Origin: Thermoplasmata archaeon
Lineage (GTDB): Archaea; Thermoplasmatota; Thermoplasmata; Lutacidiplasmatales; UBA184
Direction: 5' to 3'
Length of the DNA: 19,952 nt
NCBI GenBank assembly: GCA_030038885.1
Contig: JASHQY010000152.1
Location: 1-19,952 of the forward strand
A program made the position numbers and the translations under genes. Positions 13,781 to 19,952 of the stretch are shown here, piece after piece. Under the pieces are notes generated by a model. It made no database searches. It was not told the DNA's origin and saw only the letters and a program-made list of their open reading frames with translations. Within the stretch, counting starts at the first letter, position 1. Each line of letters begins with the position of its first letter.

Positions 13781-15559
13781 TCACGGCCCCCCCTCCGGCG
13801 CGGGCTCGGACGACCGGTCCGGGGCCGTGGTGATCGCGGCCTCGGCGTGCAGGTAGGGCCGCCCGCGGAACCAGGAGATCACGGTGCCCACCCCCGTGAG
13901 GCCGGCGGCGAAGAGGAAGGCCGAGTGGATCCCGAGCTGGAACGCGGGGGCCACGGCCCCCGGGAAGAACGTCTTCGACGTGAGGGTGTTCCACACCGCG
14001 GAGTTCGCCGGGACGTTCGTCCATCCGGGCACGCCGCCCCCGTTGAGGGCCGTGAGGAAGATCGACATCGGATTGATGCCGAGGAACGCCCCGAAGATCG
14101 CCCCGGTCGGGTCGCTGACGACCGTACCGGACAGGATCGGCACGTTCCCGGCGGGCAGGCCCGTGCCCCCCAGGGAGCTCGAGAACGAGCTGCCGAGGTG
14201 GACGCTGAAGACCCCGATGAGCACCGTGAAGAAGATCGCGAGCGAGAGGATCTGTCCCGCGTTCTGGAGCGTCGTGAGCATCCCGCTCGCGGCGCCGCGC
14301 GACGCCGGCGGCACGCTGTTCATCACGGCCGCGGAGTTGGGCGCTCCGAACATCCCGATCCCGCAGCCGAGCGTGAAGAGGAGGACCGCCATCTGCGGGT
14401 AGGAGAAGTCGTACGGGAGGGTGAGGAGCCCGAGGAACGCGGCGGTCGCGACCCCCAGGCCGGCCGTGCTCAGCGACCGGGGACCCCAGCGGTCGCTGAG
14501 CGCGCCGCTCAGCGGCCCCAGGGCGATGATCCCGCCCATGAGCGGCAGCATGTAGATCCCGGCCCAGAACGGGGTCACGCTGAACGAGTACCCGTGCAGC
14601 GGGAGCCAGATCCCCTGGAACCAGAGGATCATCATGAACTGGAGCCCGCCCATCGCCATCCATCCGAGCAGGGCCGAGAAGTTGCCGGCGGCGAACGATC
14701 GGTTCCGGAACAGCGCGAGATCGAACATCGGATGCGACGTCCGGGCCTCGATCACGAGGAACGACGCGAGCAGCCCGAGGGCCGCGAGGATGGCGCTCCA
14801 GACCCACGGGCTCGACCAGCCGTTGCTCGCGCCCCCGTAGGGGATCAACCCGTACGTGAGTCCCGCCAGGAGGAGGGTGAGCCCGAGGCCGAACGTCAGG
14901 TTGCCGGGAAGGTCGATCCCGCCGTGGCGTTGCCGGATCGCGGTCTCGCGCAGCCGGCGATAGGCCCAGATCGTCCCGAAGACCCCGACCGGGACGCTCA
15001 CGAGGAAGACGTAGCGCCATCCTTCGATCGCCACGGACCCGATCGAGACCGTGGGCGCCGCCGAGAGCACGCCGCCGAGCACCAACCCGAGGACCGCTCC
15101 GCCGACCGCGGCCACCTGGTTGATCCCTAGGGCCCGGCCCCGCTCGGCGGGCGGGAACGCGTCCGCGATCAGCGCGGCCGCGTTGGCGAAGATGAACGAC
15201 GCGCCGACGCCCTGGATCAGTCGGAAGCCGACGAGCTCCCATCCTCCGAGGAGGCCGCCGTTCGGGAGCAGGAACAGCAGGATCGAGCCCACGGTGAAGA
15301 CCGCGAACCCCGCATTGTACATCCGCGCGCGGCCGTAGATGTCCGACAGGCGCCCCACGCTGACGACCAGCGTCGCCGTGACGACCCCGAAGATCAGGAG
15401 CGACCACAGCAGGACGACGAACGCGTCGGGGGCGAACGGGTAGACGCCCAGGCCCCGGAAGATGGCGGGGAGGGCGATCAGGATGATCGTCGAGTTGACG
15501 GTGGCCATCAGGAGGCCGAGCGTCGTGTTGATGAGGACGACCCATTTGTAGGCGACCAC
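13781..15559 (-). CDS. MFS transporter, DHA2 (14-TM) drug:H+ antiporter type
   Basis: The 592-residue protein has about 14 hydrophobic helices, beginning WVVLINTTLGLLMATVNSTI. MFS motif A reads GRLSDIYGRARMY (residues 69-81) after TM2, and the DHA2 antiporter motif C follows as GGAVLGLVLGGVLS. It probably sits in the cytoplasmic membrane and exports a small amphipathic or anionic compound with proton exchange. A large outside loop with SSFSSSLGGTGLPAGNVPIL lies between late helices. GTG 15559 starts 10 nt after the MarR gene ends, so the two form an operon, the common arrangement of a ligand-sensing repressor controlling its efflux pump. The substrate is unknown. The divergent sulfopyruvate-decarboxylase-like operon makes a sulfonate or thiol product one option (inference). 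Confidence 0.9.
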   Translation of the reverse strand: MVAYKWVVLINTTLGLLMATVNSTIILIALPAIFRGLGVYPFAPDAFVVLLWSLLIFGVVTATLVVSVGRLSDIYGRARMYNAGFAVFTVGSILLFLLPNGGLLGGWELVGFRLIQGVGASFIFANAAALIADAFPPAERGRALGINQVAAVGGAVLGLVLGGVLSAAPTVSIGSVAIEGWRYVFLVSVPVGVFGTIWAYRRLRETAIRQRHGGIDLPGNLTFGLGLTLLLAGLTYGLIPYGGASNGWSSPWVWSAILAALGLLASFLVIEARTSHPMFDLALFRNRSFAAGNFSALLGWMAMGGLQFMMILWFQGIWLPLHGYSFSVTPFWAGIYMLPLMGGIIALGPLSGALSDRWGPRSLSTAGLGVATAAFLGLLTLPYDFSYPQMAVLLFTLGCGIGMFGAPNSAAVMNSVPPASRGAASGMLTTLQNAGQILSLAIFFTVLIGVFSVHLGSSFSSSLGGTGLPAGNVPILSGTVVSDPTGAIFGAFLGINPMSIFLTALNGGGVPGWTNVPANSAVWNTLTSKTFFPGAVAPAFQLGIHSAFLFAAGLTGVGTVISWFRGRPYLHAEAAITTAPDRSSEPAPEGGP

Positions 15560-15569
15560 GGGAGCTCCC

Positions 15570-16061
15570 TTACGGTCGGGAGCGGCCGCGTTCGCTGCGC
15601 GCGCTCAGCACGGCGGCGACCGCCGCGATCCCGCGCGAGAGGGCGGCCGCATCCTCCGGACTGAGATCGTCGCTGAAGGCGCGCAGTCGCAGGATCCACA
15701 CCCGTCGTGCCCGCGCCTCGAGCCGGCGCCCCTTCCCGGTGAGTTCGACCCACCGAGCGCGGCGGTCCTCGGGATGGGCCCGGGTGGTGACCCATCCGCG
15801 CCGGCGCAGCCGCGCGACGATGCCGGAGGCGGCGGCGGGGGTGAGTCCGAGGTCGCGCGCGAGGTATCCCGGCGTCACGGGCCCCGCGCGGATGACGGTG
15901 AGCGAGCGGTACTCCGAGTACAGGAGCCCGAACGGGGCCATCGTCCGGGCGCACTCCCCCTTGAGGGCGACGTACGTCCGGCGAATGCTCTCCCACGCCC
16001 CCGGGTACTCGAACGAACCGGAGTTCGCGCGACGACGAGCGGCCACTCCTCGGGCCGACAC
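15570..16061 (-). CDS. MarR-family transcriptional regulator
   Basis: The 163-residue protein has the MarR winged helix-turn-helix: YSEYRSLTVIRAGPVTPGYL, then recognition helix TPAAASGIVARLRRRGWV and the wing THPEDRRARWVELT-like stretch (RAHPEDRRARWVELTGKG). N- and C-terminal helices would form the dimer interface. MarR proteins repress by binding palindromes near promoters and release on binding phenolic, lipophilic or thiol-reactive ligands. It leads an operon with the transporter and is divergent from the comD-like gene, with a palindromic AT-rich site between. The start is set at GTG 16061; if the AT box at 16071-16082 is the promoter, transcription would begin near 16050, so GTG 16046 may be the true, leaderless start. 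Confidence 0.88.
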   Translation of the reverse strand: MSARGVAARRRANSGSFEYPGAWESIRRTYVALKGECARTMAPFGLLYSEYRSLTVIRAGPVTPGYLARDLGLTPAAASGIVARLRRRGWVTTRAHPEDRRARWVELTGKGRRLEARARRVWILRLRAFSDDLSPEDAAALSRGIAAVAAVLSARSERGRSRP

Positions 16062-16070
16062 GCCCGATAC

Positions 16071-16082
16071 TAAAGAACTTTA
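16071..16082. promoter_or_regulatory. Palindromic operator/TATA-like element between marR-like and comD-like genes
   Basis: TAAAG-AA-CTTTA is a 12-nt palindrome-like site (5-bp arms around AA) in the 96-bp divergent gap and the only AT-rich stretch there. Symmetric position and sequence suit both a bidirectional core promoter and an operator for the adjacent MarR protein, which would then control the transporter and the comD operon together. Function is inferred. Confidence 0.5.
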
Positions 16083-16157
16083 CGAACTACGGGCGGGCGG
16101 CCCCCCGACGGGCCCTCGCGGCGGTCATCTTCAAGCCCCTCCGGCACTGACGGTGCC

Positions 16158-16652
16158 GTGGCGGCGTCGATCGACTCCCAGATCGTCCGATCGCTCCGCG
16201 CGGAGGGCGTCAATTTCGGCGCGTACGTGCCCTGCGCCCTGCTCGCCGGCGCGGTCGAAGAACTCTCGCGCGGCCCGGCGCCGTTGGTCGAGGTGACCCG
16301 GGAGGAGGAGGGGGTCGGCGTCTGCGCGGGCGCGGCCCTCGCCGGCGCGCTTCCGGTCCTCTTGCTGCAGAACTCGGGGCTCGGGAACTGCGGCAACGCC
16401 CTCGCCTCCCTCACCCGGTTCTACCGTCTGCCCCTCCTGCTCGTGGTCGGCTATCGTGGCGGGGCGCACGAGCCCATCGCGGCCCAGCGCCCGATGGGCG
16501 CCGCGACGGAGGGACTCCTCTCGGCGCTGTCGGTTCCGTTCGAGATCGTCGATCGCGCGGGCGCCCTCGCGCGGCTCGGGCGCGCCGCGCGTCGCGCGCG
16601 CCGGGAATCGGGGCCGAGCGCGGTGCTGCTCCGACCGCAGGTGTGGCGATGA
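16158..16652 (+). CDS. comD: Sulfopyruvate decarboxylase alpha-like subunit
   Basis: The 164-residue protein matches the N-terminal (Pyr) half of a thiamine-diphosphate decarboxylase as found in ComD. Signatures are VTREEEGVGVCAGAALAGA (Glu49-51, one being the conserved cofactor-activating Glu), LLLQNSGLGNCGNALASLTR and the later PIAAQRPMGAAT. ComD/ComE together convert sulfopyruvate to sulfoacetaldehyde in coenzyme M synthesis; close relatives act on phosphonopyruvate, so substrate needs testing. Length is normal for ComD. GTG 16158 is the family start. The stop overlaps the next gene in ATGA, so the two subunits are translationally coupled at equal amounts, as expected for a heteromeric enzyme. 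The AT palindrome at 16071-16082 is the likely promoter. Confidence 0.88.
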   Translation: MAASIDSQIVRSLRAEGVNFGAYVPCALLAGAVEELSRGPAPLVEVTREEEGVGVCAGAALAGALPVLLLQNSGLGNCGNALASLTRFYRLPLLLVVGYRGGAHEPIAAQRPMGAATEGLLSALSVPFEIVDRAGALARLGRAARRARRESGPSAVLLRPQVWR

Positions 16653-17275
16653 GGCGGGACCAGGCGCTCGGCGAGATCGCCGCGGCTCCGGCGTTGCGGA
16701 TCTGCAACCTCGGCTTCTCGAGCCGCGAGCTCTACCACGTCGCGGACGCGGCGACGACGTTCTACATGCTCGGCTCGATGGGCCTGGCGAGCTCGATCGG
16801 GCTGGGCCTCGCCCTGGCCCAGCCGCGACGGGTCGTGGCGATCGACGGCGACGGCTCGGTGCTGATGAACCTCGGAACGCTGTCCTCCATCGGACGCTAC
16901 GCCGGCCCGAATTTCACGCTCGTGATCCTCGACAACGGAGTGCACGGCAGCACGGGCAACCAGCCCACGAACACCTCGCACGGCACGGACCTCGCCCGGG
17001 TCGCCCGGGCGTGCGGGGTGCGGAACGTGCGCGTCGTTCGGGACCTTCGCTCCCTCCGACAGGCCCTGCGGGCCGCGGGGCCCTCGGTGATCGTCGCCCA
17101 GGTGGCCGTGGGCAATGCCGATGTGCCCTTGGTACCGCTGCCCGGCTCGCGAATCCGCGACCGGTTCCGGGCCGCTCTCACGGCACCCCCTCCCCGACCG
17201 GCACCGGGAGGTCGGTCCGGGTCGACGCGTCGGGGGCGGGCGGCGCCTCCGGCCTTAAATCGCGCTCCCCGCTGA
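16649..17275 (+). CDS. comE: Sulfopyruvate decarboxylase beta-like subunit
   Basis: The 208-residue protein is the C-terminal (PP) half of the thiamine-diphosphate decarboxylase. FYMLGSMGLASSIGLGLALA is near-diagnostic of ComE and phosphonopyruvate decarboxylases. The Mg/ThDP motif is GDGS (67-70) through Asn96 in LDNGVHGSTGNQPT. It pairs with the alpha-like subunit encoded just upstream; ATG 16649 overlaps that gene's stop by 4 nt. The last 30-40 residues are Arg/Pro-rich and extend past the usual end, and this coding stretch also carries a TTAAAT box for the next gene. Sulfopyruvate is the favoured substrate because the next gene is a threonine-synthase paralogue, the family to which Methanosarcina cysteate synthase belongs; phosphonopyruvate remains possible. 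Confidence 0.88.
   Translation: MRRDQALGEIAAAPALRICNLGFSSRELYHVADAATTFYMLGSMGLASSIGLGLALAQPRRVVAIDGDGSVLMNLGTLSSIGRYAGPNFTLVILDNGVHGSTGNQPTNTSHGTDLARVARACGVRNVRVVRDLRSLRQALRAAGPSVIVAQVAVGNADVPLVPLPGSRIRDRFRAALTAPPPRPAPGGRSGSTRRGRAAPPALNRAPR
17253..17261 (+). promoter_or_regulatory. Possible internal TATA box ahead of the threonine-synthase-family gene
   Basis: CCTTAAATC lies inside the 3' end of the comE-like gene, about 25 nt before GTG 17283. It would give a leaderless or nearly leaderless extra transcript of the third operon gene. Spacing is right but evidence is a single motif. Confidence 0.3.
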
Positions 17276-17282
17276 GGTCTCC

Positions 17283-18488
17283 GTGCACTCCCTGCTGAAC
17301 GGTCTCGAGTGCCGCGCCTGCTGCACGCAGGTCCCCGCCGACCGACTGGTCGGCGTCTGTCCCAACTGCGGCCACGCGCTCCTCGCGACGTACGATCTCG
17401 ACGCGGCCCGGTCTCAGCTCAGTCCGAAGCGCTGGCGCGAGCGGCCGGGGGGCGTCTGGCGGTACCGCGAGCTGCTCCCCGTCGGCGCGGACGGATCGAT
17501 CGTCACGCTCGGAGAGTCCGAGAGCCCGGCGATGCGGCTCGGCGAGCCGTCGTCCGCGCCGGGGATCGAGCTCTGGGTCAAGGACGACGGCCGGCTCCCG
17601 ACCGGTGCGTTCAAGGCCCGAGAGATGGCCGTCGCGATCTCCCGGGCGAAGGAGCTCGGCGCGAGCTCCGTCTTCCTGCCGAGCACCGGCAACGCCGGGA
17701 TCGCGGCCGCGGCGTACGGCGCCCGGGCGGGCCTCCCGGTGCGGGTCTACCTGACCGACGCGGCGCCCCGCGAGACCGCCGCCGCGATGCGGGCCCTCGG
17801 CGCGTCGGTCCGCACGGTCCGCGGAACGATGACGGAGGCGCGCGAGGCGGCCCTGGAGCAGGAGCCCGGGCGCGGGAGCGTCGAACTGTCGACCATGCGC
17901 GAGCCCTACCGCCTCGAGGGCACGAAGACGATGGGGTTCGAGCTGTTCGACCGGTTCGGTGCGGCGGGACTGCCGGACGCGGTCGTCTATCCGACGGGCG
18001 GAGGGCTCGGCCTCGTCGGGATGTTCAAGGCGTTCTCCGAGCTGCGCGCGCTCGGCTGGCTCGAGCGGATGCCCCGCCTGATCGCAGTCCAATCGGAGGG
18101 GTGCGCGCCGATCGTGAAGGCCCTGCGCGAGGGGCGGGCGCGCGCCGATCCCTGGCCGCATCCGGCCGAGTTCGCGGGAGGGCTCACCGTCCCCGCTCCG
18201 TTCAGCTCGGAACGGGTCCTCGAAGCGATCCGATGGTCCGGCGGCTCGGGCGTCGCGGTGCCGCGGGAGGCGATCCGAGCGGCGGAGCGTGCCGTCGCGC
18301 GGCGGCTCGGGATCGTGACGGGCGAAGAGGGCGCTGCGACGTTCGCCGCGCTCTCCCCGCTCGTCCGCGCGGGGACCGTGCGGCCGGGCGAGCGGGTCCT
18401 GCTCTACCTCACGGGCGCCGGGTTCCCCGCGGGGCTTCCCCGCCTCGCCGAGCAGCTGACCACGTCCGAGCCTTCGCCCCGCGGCTGA
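17283..18488 (+). CDS. Threonine-synthase-family PLP enzyme (threonine synthase or cysteate synthase)
   Basis: The 401-residue fold-type II PLP enzyme has an N-terminal zinc-ribbon-like set C10/C13 and C26/C29 (CPNCG). The Schiff-base Lys is K111 in LPTGAFKAREM, STGNAG (134-139) contacts substrate and PLP, and the phosphate loop is PTGGGLG (237-243). Threonine synthase converts O-phosphohomoserine to threonine; cysteate synthase of Methanosarcina, a paralogue, converts O-phosphoserine and sulfite to L-cysteate, the precursor of sulfopyruvate. Position as third gene of a comD-comE operon, 7 nt after comE, favours the second role but does not prove it. FKAREM departs from the common FKARGM or FKDRGM. 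GAGG lies 6 nt before GTG 17283. The gene converges on the second MetE-like gene. Confidence 0.88.
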   Translation: MHSLLNGLECRACCTQVPADRLVGVCPNCGHALLATYDLDAARSQLSPKRWRERPGGVWRYRELLPVGADGSIVTLGESESPAMRLGEPSSAPGIELWVKDDGRLPTGAFKAREMAVAISRAKELGASSVFLPSTGNAGIAAAAYGARAGLPVRVYLTDAAPRETAAAMRALGASVRTVRGTMTEAREAALEQEPGRGSVELSTMREPYRLEGTKTMGFELFDRFGAAGLPDAVVYPTGGGLGLVGMFKAFSELRALGWLERMPRLIAVQSEGCAPIVKALREGRARADPWPHPAEFAGGLTVPAPFSSERVLEAIRWSGGSGVAVPREAIRAAERAVARRLGIVTGEEGAATFAALSPLVRAGTVRPGERVLLYLTGAGFPAGLPRLAEQLTTSEPSPRG

Positions 18489-18528
18489 CGTGCCCGCCCG
18501 GAGGGGCGGAAGGGGTTCTCGGCGGACG

Positions 18529-18545
18529 CGACCCCGTCGGGGTCG
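18529..18545. terminator. Hairpin in the convergent gap between the threonine-synthase-family and MetE-like genes
   Basis: CGACCCC-GTC-GGGGTCG is a perfect 7-bp stem with a 3-nt loop between two converging stop codons (18488 and 18548). No T run follows on either strand, so it may be a processing or end-protecting hairpin rather than a true terminator. Confidence 0.3.
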
Positions 18546-18547
18546 AA

Positions 18548-19669
18548 CTACGACGCGCCGTGCTCCTTGCGCAGCGCCGCGGCCGCCTTCACGATCGAGT
18601 GCAGCTTCGCCCGCGCCATGACGCGCGGGTACGTGATCATGCCGCAGTCGGTACTGAGGTAGATCCGGTCCGAGTCGATGTACTTCTCCGCCTTGTGGAT
18701 CCCGGCGATGATCTCGGACGGCTCCTCGACCAGGTAGTTCTTGTTGCTGATGACCCCGATCCCGAGGTCCATCTTCGGGAGGTACTGCTTGTACAGCTTG
18801 AGCTCGTCCTCGGGATAGCTCGTCTGCGCCATCGACATCTCGAACGCGTCCACCTTGCAGTTCGCGATGTTCGCGATGAACTTCGTGTACGGGGAGAACC
18901 CGACGGGCGCCGGGGTCCCTCCGTGGCACGCGTGCAGGATCTTGTACGCGTCCACCCCGTCGAACATCTTGTTGATCACGTCCGTGCCCCACGACAATGC
19001 GTCCTTGTCGCCGGCCATCGCCGCGAACTCGTGGCCCAGATCGTCGAGCTGGACGTACTTCGCTCCGGCCTTCACCAGCGCCTTCAGCTCCTGGTTGAAG
19101 ACGGCCGCGAGGTCGAACGCGAAGTCGCGCTGGGTCTTGTAGAACTTGTTCGCCGCGACGTACGACAGCTCGAACGCACCCATCGCCTCCCCCGTTTTCA
19201 CCGGGACGTCGGTCAGCGACTGCGCGAGCTTCCAGAGCTCGTCAAAGTGGAGGTTGCCGGTGTTCTGCACCTTGCCGCTGGTCACCGCGTTCGCGATGAG
19301 CGAGCCGAACACTTCGGACGCTCCCGAGAAGCCCGGCATCTGCGACATCATGGTCAACATCGCCGCCGGCTCGGGAAGGATGGTGACCCCCGTGACGCGC
19401 TCGAGCGGGTACATCGCAAAGCTCCCGATGAACCCGTCGTAGCGGTCGTACCACATGCGGCCGTCGACGTACAGATCGAGCCCCGCCCGATGCTGGTCGG
19501 CGAGCGTTACGCCCACCGCATCGGTGTACTCTTCCCGGTACGCCGGGTCCCGACAGGCCTGCTTCCAGTCCCGGCCGCGCAGGTCGAGATTGTACCAGTT
19601 CGGGCGCGGGTAGGCGCCGACTTGGGTCGCCGGAAAGAGTTTCCCCAACAGCTTCGAGAGTTTCGCCAC
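18548..19669 (-). CDS. Core-MetE-like zinc methyltransferase, paralogue 2
   Basis: This 373-residue protein has the MetE C-terminal-domain fold with the family start FPATQVGAYPRPNWY (12-26). Zinc ligands are H246-x-C248 (LHACHGG), E277 (DAFEMS) and C342 (STDCGM), the last preceded by LGIGVISNK. It is clearly diverged from the first paralogue of the window, with more Lys, Tyr and Asn, which hints at a different acceptor or origin. Enzymes of this fold alkylate zinc-bound thiolates: homocysteine in methionine synthase, coenzyme M in bacterial epoxyalkane:CoM transferase. GTG 19669 is preceded by AGGAG at a 6-nt gap and by an AT-rich promoter region. It lies downstream of, and in the same direction as, a third paralogue, with a 92-nt gap. 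Acceptor unassigned. Confidence 0.88.
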   Translation of the reverse strand: MAKLSKLLGKLFPATQVGAYPRPNWYNLDLRGRDWKQACRDPAYREEYTDAVGVTLADQHRAGLDLYVDGRMWYDRYDGFIGSFAMYPLERVTGVTILPEPAAMLTMMSQMPGFSGASEVFGSLIANAVTSGKVQNTGNLHFDELWKLAQSLTDVPVKTGEAMGAFELSYVAANKFYKTQRDFAFDLAAVFNQELKALVKAGAKYVQLDDLGHEFAAMAGDKDALSWGTDVINKMFDGVDAYKILHACHGGTPAPVGFSPYTKFIANIANCKVDAFEMSMAQTSYPEDELKLYKQYLPKMDLGIGVISNKNYLVEEPSEIIAGIHKAEKYIDSDRIYLSTDCGMITYPRVMARAKLHSIVKAAAALRKEHGAS

Positions 19670-19706
19670 GATCGCTCCTGCCGCCCCCCGGCGGCGTCGG
19701 GAGGAT

Positions 19707-19752
19707 GGTTTACAAGTTAATAATCATACCGAATTGATATATCGACAATTGC
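19707..19752 (-). promoter_or_regulatory. AT-rich promoter/operator island upstream of MetE-like paralogue 2
   Basis: About 45 bp of AT-rich DNA contrasts sharply with its surroundings. On the minus strand it contains TTATTAAC and TTGTAAACC, either usable as TATA for GTG 19669. An imperfect inverted repeat AATTG-N9-CAATT (19732-19736 and 19746-19750) surrounds ATATATC and could bind a regulator. It may also supply T-rich termination for the upstream gene ending at 19762. Confidence 0.5.
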
Positions 19753-19761
19753 CGGACTAGG

Positions 19762-19952
19762 TCAGGAGGCGCGGTCGCCGAGGTGGGCGCCCTCCGCGAG
19801 GGCCCGGAGCTTCAGCAGCCCGACAGCGTGCGTGACGTTGTTGAACCCCATGAACGTCTCGAAGCCACAGTCCGTGTTGCCCCACGTGTGCTCGGGGCCG
19901 ATCGCGTCGGCGACCTGATCGAGGCGCATCCGGACCGTGCGGGGATGCTCGA
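19762..19952 (-). CDS. MetE-like/core methyltransferase paralogue 3, C-terminal fragment (start outside window)
   Basis: About 62 codons run from the right edge to TGA at 19762-19764. The fragment has the terminal MetE-family signature HTWGNTDCGFETFMGFNNVT, with the last zinc-ligand Cys in TDCGF, then a C-terminal helix (GLLKLRALAEGAHLG). NTDCGF differs from the CDCGL and TDCGM of the other two copies, so the three are separate paralogues. It is transcribed toward paralogue 2 and may form a gene pair with it, although the AT-rich island between them suggests a separate promoter for the second. Confidence 0.75.
   Translation of the reverse strand, partial: EHPRTVRMRLDQVADAIGPEHTWGNTDCGFETFMGFNNVTHAVGLLKLRALAEGAHLGDRAS

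Noticed and set aside
16158..17275. Reading the window as a methanogen because of ComD/ComE
   Set aside because: No mcr, mtr or hydrogenase genes are visible, and ComDE relatives occur outside methanogens; the window cannot decide it.
17178..18992. Minus-strand 604-codon frame opposite the threonine-synthase-family gene
   Set aside because: Spans two convergent real genes and is Arg-rich without domain features.
1..19952. CRISPR arrays, insertion sequences, integrase or attachment sites
   Set aside because: No direct-repeat array, transposase motif or terminal inverted repeats were found on either strand.

Overview
The window is very GC-rich and looks archaeal. It encodes an archaeal-type translation factor aIF5A with the hypusine-site loop, a tRNA-Glu apparently interrupted by an intron in its T-arm, TATA-like AT islands in front of several genes, and homologues of the two sulfopyruvate decarboxylase subunits best known from methanogens. 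No methanogenesis gene (for example mcr) is visible, and neither are mobile elements or CRISPR arrays. A high-GC Thermoplasmatota-like or related euryarchaeal genome is a reasonable guess, but the window alone does not prove it.

Layout. (1) 1-4105, minus: a very long gene, cut by the left edge, for an isoleucyl-tRNA-synthetase-like protein. It keeps the editing-domain and anticodon-binding regions but has lost the HIGH and KMSKS motifs. It carries a helix-hairpin-helix segment and an extended Pro/Glu/Ala/Ser-rich tail. (2) 4255-4641, plus: aIF5A, divergent from (1). (3) 4811-9292, plus: a 1493-residue all-helical protein made of about 23 tandem units of roughly 63 residues. (4) 9297-9770, minus: an unrecognised small protein. 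(5) 9889-9996: tRNA-Glu(CTC) with an apparent 32-nt intron.

The right half (10134-19952) is metabolic and reads as accessory. It holds a core-MetE-like zinc methyltransferase (10134-11246), a NifU-like mini protein (minus) divergent from a signal-less NMT1-type substrate-binding protein, a zinc alcohol dehydrogenase (minus), a MarR regulator plus 14-TM DHA2-type transporter operon (minus), and a divergent operon comD-like / comE-like / threonine-synthase-family gene (plus). A second core-MetE-like gene (18548-19669, minus) and the tail of a third (19762 to the right edge, minus) follow.

How the genes may work together (inference). A threonine-synthase paralogue is cysteate synthase in Methanosarcina. 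Cysteate, after transamination, gives sulfopyruvate, which ComD/ComE decarboxylate to sulfoacetaldehyde on the way to coenzyme M. MetE-fold zinc enzymes alkylate thiols: homocysteine in methionine synthases, and coenzyme M in the epoxyalkane:CoM transferases. Together with a dehydrogenase, an exporter and a ligand-responsive regulator, this block is a candidate coenzyme M-like or C2/C3-sulfonate thiol system in an organism not obviously a methanogen. Ordinary threonine and methionine synthesis is the main competing reading.
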